Shown one piece after another: positions 31,472-40,388 of a DNA stretch of 64,000 bases. This DNA is from Legionella feeleii. GTDB lineage: Bacteria; Pseudomonadota; Gammaproteobacteria; Legionellales; Legionellaceae. The DNA lies in contig NZ_LNYB01000080.1 in assembly GCF_001467625.1 (NCBI RefSeq), positions 403,696-467,695 of the forward strand, written 5' to 3'. Both the position numbers and the translations under genes were made by a program. Each line of letters opens with the position of its first letter. The stretch's first letter is position 1. Under the pieces are notes generated by a model. It searched no databases. It was not told the DNA's origin and worked only from the letters and a program-made list of their open reading frames with translations.

Positions 31472-32491
31472 TTAATTTGGTGTCAGCATGCCTGCGCCTT
31501 CTTCATCGAGCGCTATTAATGCCTCTATGCTCTGTTTATAGAATTTTTCCTGGGAAAATAGGCTGCGGTAAAGTGGTTTTAGACCACCACTGAATATATC
31601 GGTGGCTTTTTGAAAAAAAACTCTTTCCTGCCAGCAGGGTGAATTGTAGTAACAAATTTCCATGGCTTTAACTATAACCTGCTTGTCACCATAGCTAAAA
31701 ACAGTTTTCTCTTTCATCTGCTCCACCAGAACAGCAATAATTTGATAGCGATTCATTAACTTTTGCTGTTTGGTGGTTGGTTCGACGAGTAATGCCATTC
31801 CCCCCTCAGTGGAGAAGATGACCCCTTCTTTTTCAAGCTTGTCCTGTAAATGATCCCTAAACGCGGCAAGAGCCTCTTTGACCATTTGGGCTTGTTTTCT
31901 TCGTTGTATCAAGGGGCAGAAAAAATGAACTTTTTCTTTCGCAAGTTGCTGTCCCAGTTGCTCAAGCTCCTTGTCTAAATTAGCAAAACTCTGGGTCCCC
32001 ATGGTTGCTATCTTTTTAGCCAATTCTACTTCCGCCAAAGATTGGCTCATGAGTTCTATCCATTTTCTGGCGCGATCAGCGTTGCTTGCTATTAATCTGG
32101 AAAAATCAGAGTCATCTTGAAGAAAAGATTTCAGTTGATTGGCATTTTCAATGGTAGTCGCTGCAGTAACTTCTTCCAGTTCCTCATCTTCTTTAACCGC
32201 CAAAACAAGACTGGCTAAAGATAGAAAGGTCATTAGGGTATAGCCCTTTTCACCATTTACAAGATAACGGTGGTATTGCAGGTAATTGTATATAAAATTA
32301 ATAGCAGGAATGTCATTCTTATCAATATCTGTTTGGCTTAATTCATAAATTCCCAATTGTACAAGTTCATCAGCACCCATGAGATCTTTTTTCATTGATT
32401 GATATTTTTGGCTAACAAAAGCAGCCAACTCGAGCGCTTTGAAATAACAACCCGATCTTAAGGCATCAACATAATCCTGTGCATGGCTCAT
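31472..32491 (-). CDS. Unknown soluble protein, effector candidate
   Basis: This protein of 339 aa is soluble and helix-rich, with no recognised domain. It contains acidic stretches (VKEDEELEEV), a probable coiled segment at about 130-190 and an acid-containing C-terminus, EEGAGMLTPN. I start at the ATG at 32491 (MSHAQDY...). The open frame runs 24 codons further to a TTG, but those codons overlay the promoter, so they are not coding. No strong ribosome site is seen. It resembles Legionella-specific hypothetical proteins in style only. Confidence 0.7.
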   Translation of the reverse strand: MSHAQDYVDALRSGCYFKALELAAFVSQKYQSMKKDLMGADELVQLGIYELSQTDIDKNDIPAINFIYNYLQYHRYLVNGEKGYTLMTFLSLASLVLAVKEDEELEEVTAATTIENANQLKSFLQDDSDFSRLIASNADRARKWIELMSQSLAEVELAKKIATMGTQSFANLDKELEQLGQQLAKEKVHFFCPLIQRRKQAQMVKEALAAFRDHLQDKLEKEGVIFSTEGGMALLVEPTTKQQKLMNRYQIIAVLVEQMKEKTVFSYGDKQVIVKAMEICYYNSPCWQERVFFQKATDIFSGGLKPLYRSLFSQEKFYKQSIEALIALDEEGAGMLTPN

Positions 32492-32525
32492 AGTGGTCGT
32501 CGTTATAGAAGATAAAGGTTGAATT

Positions 32526-32555
32526 AGTATATTTGGAAAACAATTTAAATTGCAA
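32526..32555 (-). promoter_or_regulatory. Promoter for the 31472-32491 gene
   Basis: On the minus strand, TTGCAA (32555-32550) and TATACT (32531-32526) are separated by 18 bases, about 35 bases before the chosen ATG. This argues against the upstream TTG start of the open frame. Confidence 0.55.
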
Positions 32556-32685
32556 AAGAACAAGTCGTTTATTTCGTCCCAATTTACATCAATAAGGCGA
32601 ATGAAAAAAATTTATTTGGCTTAAGAATTGGGAACCGGTAGGATTGATCTAATTCACTATTTCTGATTAATGGAGATTCGTTTAG

Positions 32686-34464
32686 ATGTCTCTAAAAAGA
32701 AACCTTCTACGTGTCTTATTCTGTCTATTGGTTTCGCTATTATTTTTAAAGTCAATGGCTTACTCCTATCCAGCTACCGAGAGAAAAAAGATGTCGCAGC
32801 AATTTGCCGATCTTGCAGACGATTATGAAAAGAGCTTATTCGATTATTCGCCGGAATTAGGTCTCTTTTGGGGAAAAACCAATGTAGCACAAGATCGTTT
32901 TATGGATGCTTCTATAGAAGCTTATAACCAATGGTTGCAAAAAGAAGACGATTTCTTATTAGCCCTGTACAGAATAGATGAAAAGGCATTGCAGGGGTCG
33001 TCGCAATACCTGACTTATCTCCTTCTAAAAGAAACACTGGAAGCGAAAAAAGCAAGTCGAATTTGTAGAGAAGAGCTTTGGGATATTAATCCAAGCTTTG
33101 GTTGGCATAATAAAATGGCTATTGTAGCTGAGAAACAACCCGTTGGAACCCCGGAGTCTCGCCAATTTGCTCTTACCCGCTGGCAGACTTTTGATAAAGT
33201 GGTCGATAATCAAATCGACAATTTAAAATTGGGATTGAGCCTTGGCTATACTGCGCCAAAGCCTGCTGTAACGAGAGTATTAGCGCAACTTAAAATAGTA
33301 CTCAATAGTCCCATTGGCGCATCCCCTTATTTTGATTTTGCTCGCCGGGATGGTGATGAATCGTTTAAAACGCAAGTTACCCTTTTAATTCAAAAAGTTA
33401 TAAATCCTGCTATTAAAAAATATGTGGATTATCTGGAGAAGGACTATTTGCCTAAAGCCAGAAATGAAATAGGTGTTATGGCATTACCAGCAGGGTTGGC
33501 ATGCTACCAGGCTAAAATCAAACAAGAAACCACCCTGGGGCTGTCGCCGAATGAAATTCATGCATTGGGTTTACAAGCAATACAAAAATTATCTGGAGAG
33601 GTTGCTGAAATTGGTATGAAAAAATATGGTACTGACGATATGACCGTAATTTTTCAGCGTGCAAAAGAAGAGTCAGAGAATTATTTTTCTACGGAACAAG
33701 ATATCTTGGATTATAATGTCGCCGCTCTGGAACGGGCCAAAGCTAAAGTTTCTGATTGGTTTGACCTTAGGCCAAAAACGGAAGGTATTCTACGACCTTA
33801 TCCTGCCCATCGAGCAAAAACAGGGGCTTCTGGTGAATACCATCCGCCTAATGAGGAGGGGACAGAGCCTGGTGTTTTTTATATCAATACCTATGAGCCT
33901 GAAAAACGTAGTCGTATCGATCAAGAGGCAACTCTCTTTCATGAATTGATACCGGGTCATCATTTTCAAATAGCCCTGCTTTATGAAAACAAAGCGATAC
34001 CTACGCTAAACCGGTATTTGTTTAATGCTGGTTTTGGTGAGGGTTGGGCTTTGTATGTCGAACGCCTGGCTGATGAGATGGAGTTATATCAGGATGATAT
34101 TTCTCGTTTGGGAATGTTGTCGAATGAAACCCTAAGAGCAGCACGCCTCGTGGTTGATACAGGCATACATGCTTTTCATTGGAGTCGAGAAAAAGCAGTG
34201 GCTTATTTAAAACAGCATACAGCTCTGAGCGAAAACATTATTGAGGGCGAGGTTGATCGTTATATTATGATGCCAGGGCAGGCTACTGCTTATATGCTGG
34301 GAAAAAATGAAATAGAAAGTTTGCGTCAATTAGCCAAAGAACAATTGGGAAGTCGTTTTGATATACGCCAATTTCACAATCAAGTGCTAAAAAATGGGGT
34401 CGTCAGTTTACCTTTATTGAGAACCCAAATTGAGAGTTGGTTGGAAAAGCAAAAAAGGAGTTAA
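32686..34464 (+). CDS. DUF885 family zinc metallopeptidase-like protein, exported
   Basis: This protein is 592 aa with an N-terminal signal peptide or lipid-free export signal (hydrophobic 8-24, ending near SMAYSYP). It carries the HELIPGHHFQ motif at 419-428, the family's HExxPGHH zinc-binding signature, followed by FGEGWALYVERL and GQATAYMLGKNEI, both typical of DUF885. These are M32-like helical proteins thought to be carboxypeptidases; the substrate is unknown. TGGAGA precedes the ATG. The gene is divergent from its left neighbour across a ~190-base promoter region. Confidence 0.87.
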   Translation: MSLKRNLLRVLFCLLVSLLFLKSMAYSYPATERKKMSQQFADLADDYEKSLFDYSPELGLFWGKTNVAQDRFMDASIEAYNQWLQKEDDFLLALYRIDEKALQGSSQYLTYLLLKETLEAKKASRICREELWDINPSFGWHNKMAIVAEKQPVGTPESRQFALTRWQTFDKVVDNQIDNLKLGLSLGYTAPKPAVTRVLAQLKIVLNSPIGASPYFDFARRDGDESFKTQVTLLIQKVINPAIKKYVDYLEKDYLPKARNEIGVMALPAGLACYQAKIKQETTLGLSPNEIHALGLQAIQKLSGEVAEIGMKKYGTDDMTVIFQRAKEESENYFSTEQDILDYNVAALERAKAKVSDWFDLRPKTEGILRPYPAHRAKTGASGEYHPPNEEGTEPGVFYINTYEPEKRSRIDQEATLFHELIPGHHFQIALLYENKAIPTLNRYLFNAGFGEGWALYVERLADEMELYQDDISRLGMLSNETLRAARLVVDTGIHAFHWSREKAVAYLKQHTALSENIIEGEVDRYIMMPGQATAYMLGKNEIESLRQLAKEQLGSRFDIRQFHNQVLKNGVVSLPLLRTQIESWLEKQKRS

Positions 34465-34524
34465 CCCCCCAGGTCAATGCTCTGAGGCTTGCGGCTATGA
34501 TTGCATCCCGATGCTCTCAAGTTG

Positions 34525-35268
34525 TCAGCGGGGTGTTATTGTCAGTTCCGATGTTGAGATTATTTCTGGTGTTAGTGGTTTACAGGCAGTGAGCGCCTCT
34601 CTCATCATCTCTATTGCTTTTCTGTGAATCTCGTTATTGAGTGTGAGAGAGCCTACTGCACAATGTTCTGTTAAGCTAGCAAAAAATCTATCTTCACATA
34701 CTGCGACCCGCATTGACTTATCTCGCAGCAGAGGTTGTTTGTTTTTTCGTTTTTCTTCTTGTTGTGCGACTTTTTTATTATAACAACCAACCGTTTTATC
34801 TAAGTCAGTCTGATATTTTTTAAGGGTCTTAGAAAAATCACTGAAAATCGCTATTTCCTTGTGTTTTTCGAGGCCGTAGTGAATGGCTTTTTCAAGGTAT
34901 TGTTTCCCTTGATCACAATACTTTACCTTAGCTTTTTTTTCGCTTGCTTCAATCAGGCAGCAGATTGCTTTTAGATAATATCCTTGAGCCCCCAATACAT
35001 AGTGAATTGCCATGGCATTAGCTTCCAGGATAGGCGCAAGTGTTTTAAGAAAAAGGTTCAATTTAGTAACCCCGTCTTGATAAACACTTTTATCTTTTTC
35101 AGCAAGAAATTGAGCAAATGATAGATTAATTTCAGCTAACAGAACGAAGATATTTATTTTGCCAGGTGAGCTCTCTGCTTCTCCAGTAAAGAAAGCATAT
35201 TTTGGCTTCCCCTGTTGACTATTTTGGGGGGTATTATCCACTGCTTTATCTGTTTTATTCCTGCGCAT
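34525..35268 (-). CDS. Unknown protein, helical
   Basis: This 247-aa protein has no recognised family. It begins with a polar, low-complexity leader (MRRNKTDKAVDNTPQNSQQG). The rest is mainly alpha-helical, with TPR-like lengths (LGAQGYYLKAICCLIEASEKK and QGKQYLEKAIHYGLEKHKE), and a lysine-rich stretch at about 165-180. AAGGACTC precedes the ATG. It ends convergently with the DUF885 gene. Its place among Legionella-like effectors makes it a weak effector candidate. Confidence 0.65.
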   Translation of the reverse strand: MRRNKTDKAVDNTPQNSQQGKPKYAFFTGEAESSPGKINIFVLLAEINLSFAQFLAEKDKSVYQDGVTKLNLFLKTLAPILEANAMAIHYVLGAQGYYLKAICCLIEASEKKAKVKYCDQGKQYLEKAIHYGLEKHKEIAIFSDFSKTLKKYQTDLDKTVGCYNKKVAQQEEKRKNKQPLLRDKSMRVAVCEDRFFASLTEHCAVGSLTLNNEIHRKAIEMMREALTACKPLTPEIISTSELTITPR

Positions 35269-35519
35269 AATAAGAGTCCTTTAATCTAGTCTTAGAGAAA
35301 TAAATTGTTTTTCCAAAGTAATAGCTCATTGAATCATCATTGTAGGCTGCTGGGGTAAAAACTGTAATATGTGGGTCTGAACCATAGTAATCAATGCGCC
35401 AATAGAGTGCTGGCTCAATGGCTTGACTTTTAAGGGGGGAAATTGAAACACAGCTCCATCGTCAAAGTAAGTCAACGACGCAAATAAAGTGGCCTGATGC
35501 AAATAAATAGCTCTCGGTG

Positions 35520-35552
35520 GTTAATATTTGGTTAATGTTTGCTAAGTATAAT
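35520..35552 (+). promoter_or_regulatory. PmrA-box promoter upstream of the ankyrin/protease-like gene
   Basis: Two 9-base direct repeats, GTTAATATT (35520-35528) and GTTAATGTT (35531-35539), are separated by two bases. A TATAAT (35547-35552) lies seven bases downstream. This matches the published Legionella PmrA binding pattern, TTAAT-containing half-sites with the same two-base spacing, positioned in place of a -35 box. The ATG follows 26 bases after the -10. The remaining ~250 bases of this intergenic gap show nothing else. PmrA control is inferred from the pattern. Confidence 0.68.
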
Positions 35553-35578
35553 CAGGCTTTTTTACTGGCAATAGTGTA

Positions 35579-36964
35579 ATGGCTTTTTCAATCACAAAAC
35601 TAGTTTCCTTGGCTGCTGAATTAGAAATAGATTTTGGTGTTGGGCCCTGTCTGGGCTTTGATGCCGTTTTAGCAATGGCTTATCTGAGTGATCAACAAGA
35701 TGCATGGGATAGTCTGTTAGACAGGATTGGCCGTTATAAAAGCATGACAAGTCTTGCTGCCGAGATTAATGAGGCTCGGTTACGAGTCGGCCTGGGCAAA
35801 GGTAAAGATGGCGATAAGAAATTGCTTTCAATTTATAATTTTTTAGTTTCTATTGCGAAGATCAACTCACTGCAGTTTCAGGTCTTCCATTGTTCATTTG
35901 CGTATCAGGCATATCACCGAGAGAAATTGTTATTTACGCATCACACACAAGAAAAAGGTGGTTTAAGAAGTCAGGAGGAAACTCTTGTTATGCAGAAAAG
36001 GGAAGCAGAAAGACTATTCGCAAATTTGCAACAGTTCGTTAAAGACTATCCACAACTTTGTTTTTGCATAGAGTCGCATGATCATGACGTTTTTCTTTGT
36101 TATAACGTGTCTACAGGGTTTTGGCAGTTAACAGATATCAATGATTTTGAGGAAGAAACGAACGACTATTATATGGAGTATACTCGGGAGGAGATTGCTG
36201 AAGCAGTACTTGCTTGCTTTAATGATGAGGAAACCAGTTTAATGAGGATTAAGCTAATTGGCCCATCTGCGACTTTTACTACGACTGTTCTTTCTAGGTT
36301 TAAGTGTTGTCTCGGTAATTTAGGCGACATGGATGAACAGAGAGCCCAAATGATCAATGCAGATGGGGTTGGGTTACTCTATATGGAAGCCTTTTATGGG
36401 AATCTCGACAAAGTAAAACACTTGCTTACCTTGGGGGCCAACCCTGGTCAAACCTCCGTATCGAAGGGTTTGGATCCTGCCTATGTTGCCTGTGAAAATG
36501 GCCATATTGACATTGTTAAGGCGTTATTGAGCACTGGTCAACGGGATATTAATCAGCAATCCAAAGATGGAACCACCTTATTACTACTCGCTTGTTACAA
36601 TAAGCATTGGCACATCGTTCATTATTTGCTGGCCTACGAAGGGATTAATGTTAATTTGGCAAATAAGGACGGCCTAACCGCGCTACACCTATTAATTATT
36701 AATGAACAAACAGAACTTTGTCAGTCAGTTCTTGAGTTGGGGGCAGATAGAAACGCCCAGGCTCTGGAAATGGGAACGCCTCTCGAAGTAGCCGGAGTTA
36801 TCAATAATCAGCAAATAACGGCGCTTCTTACTGGGCAAGAGTCTATTAGGGACAGAAATCTGTCGGATACTCCGGGGGCTTCTATTGCTTCCAATGTGGG
36901 TGGTGAATTCTTTCCTACTATGAAGACTGATAGAAATAGCCAACCTTTGATGGGCATGGCTTAG
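35579..36964 (+). CDS. Ankyrin-repeat protein with papain-like (C58-type) N-terminal domain, candidate effector
   Basis: This is a 461-aa protein. The N-terminal ~230 residues contain GPCLGFDAVLAMAY with C24, HDHDVFLCYN with H169, and WQLTDINDF with D186. The order Cys-His-Asp and the 17-residue His-to-Asp spacing resemble YopT-like C58 cysteine proteases. Residues about 262-420 form four ankyrin repeats (GLLYMEAFYGNLDKVKHLL, PAYVACENGHIDIVKALL, TLLLLACYNKHWHIVHYLL, TALHLLIINEQTELCQSVL). The C-terminal ~40 residues are unstructured. It sits behind a PmrA-type promoter, the usual control for Dot/Icm effectors. The protease call is my inference; the ankyrin call is sound. Confidence 0.8.
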   Translation: MAFSITKLVSLAAELEIDFGVGPCLGFDAVLAMAYLSDQQDAWDSLLDRIGRYKSMTSLAAEINEARLRVGLGKGKDGDKKLLSIYNFLVSIAKINSLQFQVFHCSFAYQAYHREKLLFTHHTQEKGGLRSQEETLVMQKREAERLFANLQQFVKDYPQLCFCIESHDHDVFLCYNVSTGFWQLTDINDFEEETNDYYMEYTREEIAEAVLACFNDEETSLMRIKLIGPSATFTTTVLSRFKCCLGNLGDMDEQRAQMINADGVGLLYMEAFYGNLDKVKHLLTLGANPGQTSVSKGLDPAYVACENGHIDIVKALLSTGQRDINQQSKDGTTLLLLACYNKHWHIVHYLLAYEGINVNLANKDGLTALHLLIINEQTELCQSVLELGADRNAQALEMGTPLEVAGVINNQQITALLTGQESIRDRNLSDTPGASIASNVGGEFFPTMKTDRNSQPLMGMA

Positions 36965-37009
36965 AACAAATATTATTCAAAAAGGGTGTTAATGGCGCAT
37001 TAGATCATA

Positions 37010-37015
37010 TATAAT
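37010..37015 (+). promoter_or_regulatory. -10 box before the 37042 gene
   Basis: TATAAT at 37010-37015 lies 26 bases before the ATG. A possible -35 (TTAATG) is 15 bases upstream of it, which is short, so only the -10 is supported. Confidence 0.4.
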
Positions 37016-37041
37016 GCAATTTGATTTTTAAGAGGTTTACA

Positions 37042-37785
37042 ATGGCAAGTTTTTGGCAATATAGCGCTACTCAACGATTCTTTTATGGTAATAAGGAACA
37101 AGGGGGCGGTTTCGCATCATTAGAATCAACTCTAAGTGACTGGAACCGAGAAATTCGAGCTGGCAAAGGCACTCAAATTTTAATCAATGGAAGACCTATA
37201 GGTGAGTTAAGACAGGGAAAGGAGTTTGAGAGTCAGGACGAACTACGTACTTTTTTTGCGACGGAATTGTTCTCAAAAGCAATCCCAGAAGAAAAAGAGA
37301 TATTGGCTAATCATGCTTTGTCTCATTTTCATCAAGGCGGACTTCCCTTTGCGAGTCACCATTGTTTGGTGAATGCGCAATTAAAGAAAAACACACAGAT
37401 TAAATTTCCTAATGAAGTATCTAAGGTAAACATTGTACCAATTAAAGGTGGTGTTTCTATTATCGCAGATCATACTTATCCAACAGTCGTGGTAGGAAAC
37501 AAAAAAAATACCACGTCTACTTATCATGCAAAAATTCATTGTGAAATGAGCTTTACCACCAAAGGTATTCATGTGCAGGATTTAACGATCGATTGTCCAA
37601 ATAGCGCGGCTGCTAAAATACTTGATCCCAGGACAGTGAGGGAGTTGCTGCAACATATTATCAACAAAATCTCGCAGGCAATATGGCCTAATCAAGATCT
37701 TCCCCAACCTGCAGAACTCAATGCAGATGATTTGGATGAGGCAAAGGCTGTTATGCGTTTTGCATCTAGAGGGGCAAATAGCTAA
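37042..37785 (+). CDS. Unknown protein, effector candidate
   Basis: This protein is 247 aa and soluble. I recognise no family. Features seen are an N-terminal aromatic-rich stretch (MASFWQYSATQRFFYGN), a central beta-rich region (about 115-185, with IIADHTYPTVVVGNKKN and YHAKIHCEMSFTTKGIHVQD) and an acidic C-terminal helix (ELNADDLDEAKAVM). AAGAGG precedes the ATG at 37042; the open frame extends to a TTG at 37021 that falls before this ribosome site. It is downstream of the PmrA-controlled ankyrin gene but has its own -10 box. Confidence 0.68.
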   Translation: MASFWQYSATQRFFYGNKEQGGGFASLESTLSDWNREIRAGKGTQILINGRPIGELRQGKEFESQDELRTFFATELFSKAIPEEKEILANHALSHFHQGGLPFASHHCLVNAQLKKNTQIKFPNEVSKVNIVPIKGGVSIIADHTYPTVVVGNKKNTTSTYHAKIHCEMSFTTKGIHVQDLTIDCPNSAAAKILDPRTVRELLQHIINKISQAIWPNQDLPQPAELNADDLDEAKAVMRFASRGANS

Positions 37786-37853
37786 ATTGCCTGGTTGAAT
37801 CTGACAGGGCGCAGTTTGTCTCATTGTTGCAGATTTTATCTTCGCTCACCTAC

Positions 37854-37875
37854 ATGCTGTGCTTATGCACAGCAT
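37854..37875. terminator. Hairpin between convergent genes
   Basis: ATGCTGTGC (37854-37862) and GCACAGCAT (37867-37875) form a perfect 9-bp stem with loop TTAT, 69 bases after the upstream stop. There is no T tract, so termination is possible but not certain. Confidence 0.45.
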
Positions 37876-37965
37876 CCGGTCATTCACGGCTCTCAAATTT
37901 AATTGGCAACCACGCCTTCTAATAAACCCAGAAACAAATCATTCTGTTTATTTCAAAATTATATA

Positions 37966-39363
37966 TTAAAAAATAATAGGGGGTTGATATCCACCTAATA
38001 ATTCTTCAAGTCGCTCGGCAACTGCCAGAGCAGTGGTATCTTTCCACCGATTTGCAGCGATTTGCACCCCGATGGGTAATCTTGTAGCTGAGGTGCCGCA
38101 TCGTAGACTCACCGTTGGACATCGGCTCAAATTATGGGTCATCGCATAGGAGAAATCGCTGATTTCTTTAATCCCGATACCATGTGGTTTGGCTACTTTC
38201 GGAAAGACTGGGCTAATTAATACATCATACTTGTGCATGAAAGAAAAAAGTTCCATGCGGAATAAATCGATTTCTCTCATATGACTATATAATTGAGTCA
38301 TTGAAAATTGACAGTTTTCTGCCTGGCGGAGAAATTCTCTTAACTCCCAGGAGAGTGTTTCAATACCCAGCTGGTGTAATACCTGCTTGAAGCCGCTTCC
38401 ATGATCCCCTCCCAGAAAAAGATCCCAATGCAGCGCATAGGATTGACTGACACAGTCCGGGCGTTCTTCAACAACGACAGCAACGTCATCTTCCAGGGCT
38501 AAAGCTGCCGCTTTAACAACCTGTTGTATTTCCTGTGCTACGGGAGTAAAACCATTTTCGGTGAAATAGGCAACACGCAGTTTTTTTAGTGGGGGTGCTG
38601 GTTCAATCGGGACGGGTATTGTATATGGGTCAAACTGATCAGGGCCTGCAAGCACTGACAAACCCAAGCGGAGATCATTGACGGAACGGGCCATAGGACC
38701 ATAAGTGAGCATAGAACCAATGAGGCCTGGCGAATCTCCTCCTACAGTACCTGTGGATGGGAGATGTCCATGAGTGGGTTTTAAGGCAACAATTCCACAA
38801 CAATGTGCAGGTTGGACAAGACTACCGCCTCCATCTGAGCCTATTGCAAAAGGTACACCGCCTGCAGCAATTAACGCGGCAGAACCACCACTACTTCCAC
38901 CACAAGTTTTATCCAGATCATAGGGATTATTAGTCCGCCCGTAGATTAAGTTGTCGGAATCCCCACCGCGACACATTTCTGGAACATTGGTTAATCCAAT
39001 AACAATGGCGCCTTCTGCCTTTAATCGCGCGACAAGCGTTGCATCCTGCTGAGCCTTTCCTGCTTTATAAAAACCAGGGCTGCCAGAAGAGCAAATTAAG
39101 CCTTCCACATTTAAAGCATCTTTGATTGCAACTGGGAGACCTGTTAATTTTTTTAATGATTTCTTAGCAGCAATTGCCTTATCGACATTGACGGCCTGCT
39201 GCAAACATTCCTCGGGAGTAAAACGCTGGGTTAAGGCATTAAGAGCAGGATTAACTTTGTCGATTTGTTTCAAATGCGCCAGCATCACTTCTTTGGCAGA
39301 AAGCGTTTTTTTCTGAATATGCTGAATGATTTCTATTGCTGTCAGTTGGTGGATGTTATCCAT
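37966..39363 (-). CDS. Amidase (amidase-signature family)
   Basis: This amidase-signature hydrolase is 465 aa. The Ser-cisSer-Lys triad is visible as K81 (PVAIKDALN), S157 (GGSSGGSAA) and S181 (GSDGGGSLVQPA), with the 24-residue spacing between the two serines typical of the family. The usual arginine after GGS (GSIR) is replaced by valine, a minor departure. These enzymes hydrolyse small amides; there is no GatC or GatB nearby, so it is unlikely to be the tRNA amidotransferase subunit. It is a single gene. Confidence 0.9.
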   Translation of the reverse strand: MDNIHQLTAIEIIQHIQKKTLSAKEVMLAHLKQIDKVNPALNALTQRFTPEECLQQAVNVDKAIAAKKSLKKLTGLPVAIKDALNVEGLICSSGSPGFYKAGKAQQDATLVARLKAEGAIVIGLTNVPEMCRGGDSDNLIYGRTNNPYDLDKTCGGSSGGSAALIAAGGVPFAIGSDGGGSLVQPAHCCGIVALKPTHGHLPSTGTVGGDSPGLIGSMLTYGPMARSVNDLRLGLSVLAGPDQFDPYTIPVPIEPAPPLKKLRVAYFTENGFTPVAQEIQQVVKAAALALEDDVAVVVEERPDCVSQSYALHWDLFLGGDHGSGFKQVLHQLGIETLSWELREFLRQAENCQFSMTQLYSHMREIDLFRMELFSFMHKYDVLISPVFPKVAKPHGIGIKEISDFSYAMTHNLSRCPTVSLRCGTSATRLPIGVQIAANRWKDTTALAVAERLEELLGGYQPPIIF

Positions 39364-39560
39364 TTCGTAAAATTCCTATTAGGATATGGAATAGATTTGC
39401 TCTATTAACGGCTAAAATGAAAAAAAATTAAATTTAATAGGACGATTTTTGAATGCACAAATTATAAATAACATACAAGAGTTAGCATTGGAAAGATTTT
39501 ATTCATGTTATAGGCAAAATAAGATAAAATTTTTTACCATTAAATCAACAGGGCAGGATG

Positions 39561-39836
39561 ATGGAACAGTTCGCTATGCATTGTTATGTTTCTGGTAAAG
39601 TTCAGGGCGTGTGGTTTCGATCCTCTACGAAAAGTGAGGCTGACAGGCTTGGACTTAAAGGATGGGTACGTAATTTAAGCGATGGGCGAGTAGAGGTTTT
39701 TGCTTGTGGGAATGAAAACCAACTAGAGCTATTTTACGCCTGGCTGCAGCAGGGGCCGCGATTCGCTGACGTCAGTGAATGTACGCGAGAAAATTTGCCC
39801 TGGCAGGATCGCCCAGGATTCGAAATTTTGAGGTGA
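39561..39836 (+). CDS. Acylphosphatase
   Basis: This small enzyme (91 aa) hydrolyses carboxyl-phosphate bonds. The catalytic arginine lies in VSGKVQGVWFRSSTKSEA and the catalytic asparagine in GWVRNLSDGRVEV, both exactly as in the family. Of two adjacent ATGs (39558 and 39561) I prefer the second because the GGCAGG ribosome site abuts the first. Confidence 0.95.
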   Translation: MEQFAMHCYVSGKVQGVWFRSSTKSEADRLGLKGWVRNLSDGRVEVFACGNENQLELFYAWLQQGPRFADVSECTRENLPWQDRPGFEILR

Positions 39837-39888
39837 TTGAACAATTGATAGGATATTCTGTATACATCGATGATTAAAAGGAGTGATA

Positions 39889-40239
39889 ATGTCTGCAAGA
39901 CAGCAAGAATACAATACACCGTTAAATGTTTATTTACACCTGCTTCGTAATACTTCTATCGGTCTCATACTTATCATCGCGGCTCTCTTTATTGGTATGC
40001 TTGGCTATCATGTTTTTGAGCAAATGTCCTGGGTTGATTCCTTTCTCAATGCTTCGATGATTCTGTCAGGAATGGGGCCTGCAGCTACACTTACTACTTC
40101 CGCAGGTAAGCTATTTGCTGGTTTATATGCATTGTTCAGTGGTCTTGCCTTTATTGCCATCGTCGTTATTATGCTTTCACCAGTCATCCACAAGTTTTTT
40201 CGTAAAATTCATCTGGAAAGTGGCAGGCATAATGATTGA
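39889..40239 (+). CDS. Two-helix membrane protein with a K+-channel-like pore segment
   Basis: This 116-aa protein has two transmembrane helices (about 22-40 and 78-100). Between them lies SFLNASMILSGMGPAATLTTSAGKLFAGLYAL, which has the layout of the pore helix and filter of two-TM potassium channels, but with GMG instead of GYG or GFG. The outer-helix start (LIIAALFIGMLGYHVFE) also fits. AAGGAG precedes the ATG at 39889. The function is not known. It is either a degenerate channel-like protein or an unrelated small membrane protein. Confidence 0.6.
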   Translation: MSARQQEYNTPLNVYLHLLRNTSIGLILIIAALFIGMLGYHVFEQMSWVDSFLNASMILSGMGPAATLTTSAGKLFAGLYALFSGLAFIAIVVIMLSPVIHKFFRKIHLESGRHND

Positions 40240-40388
40240 TAGAAATTTCCCCCTGTAAAAATCCAATTACTAGTGAGAGGCTATTAGCAGAGTAAATACC
40301 GTATTAATACGGCGTTCAGTATGTCAGCTGTTGATTATAATTAGTGCTTTAGTTAGTAGCCAAAAATGAAGTAAATAAAGGTATTTTT

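Noticed and set aside
37966..39363. Amidase as GatA of the tRNA amidotransferase
   Set aside because: No gatB or gatC is adjacent, and the arginine that usually follows the GGS motif is absent; a general amidase is safer.
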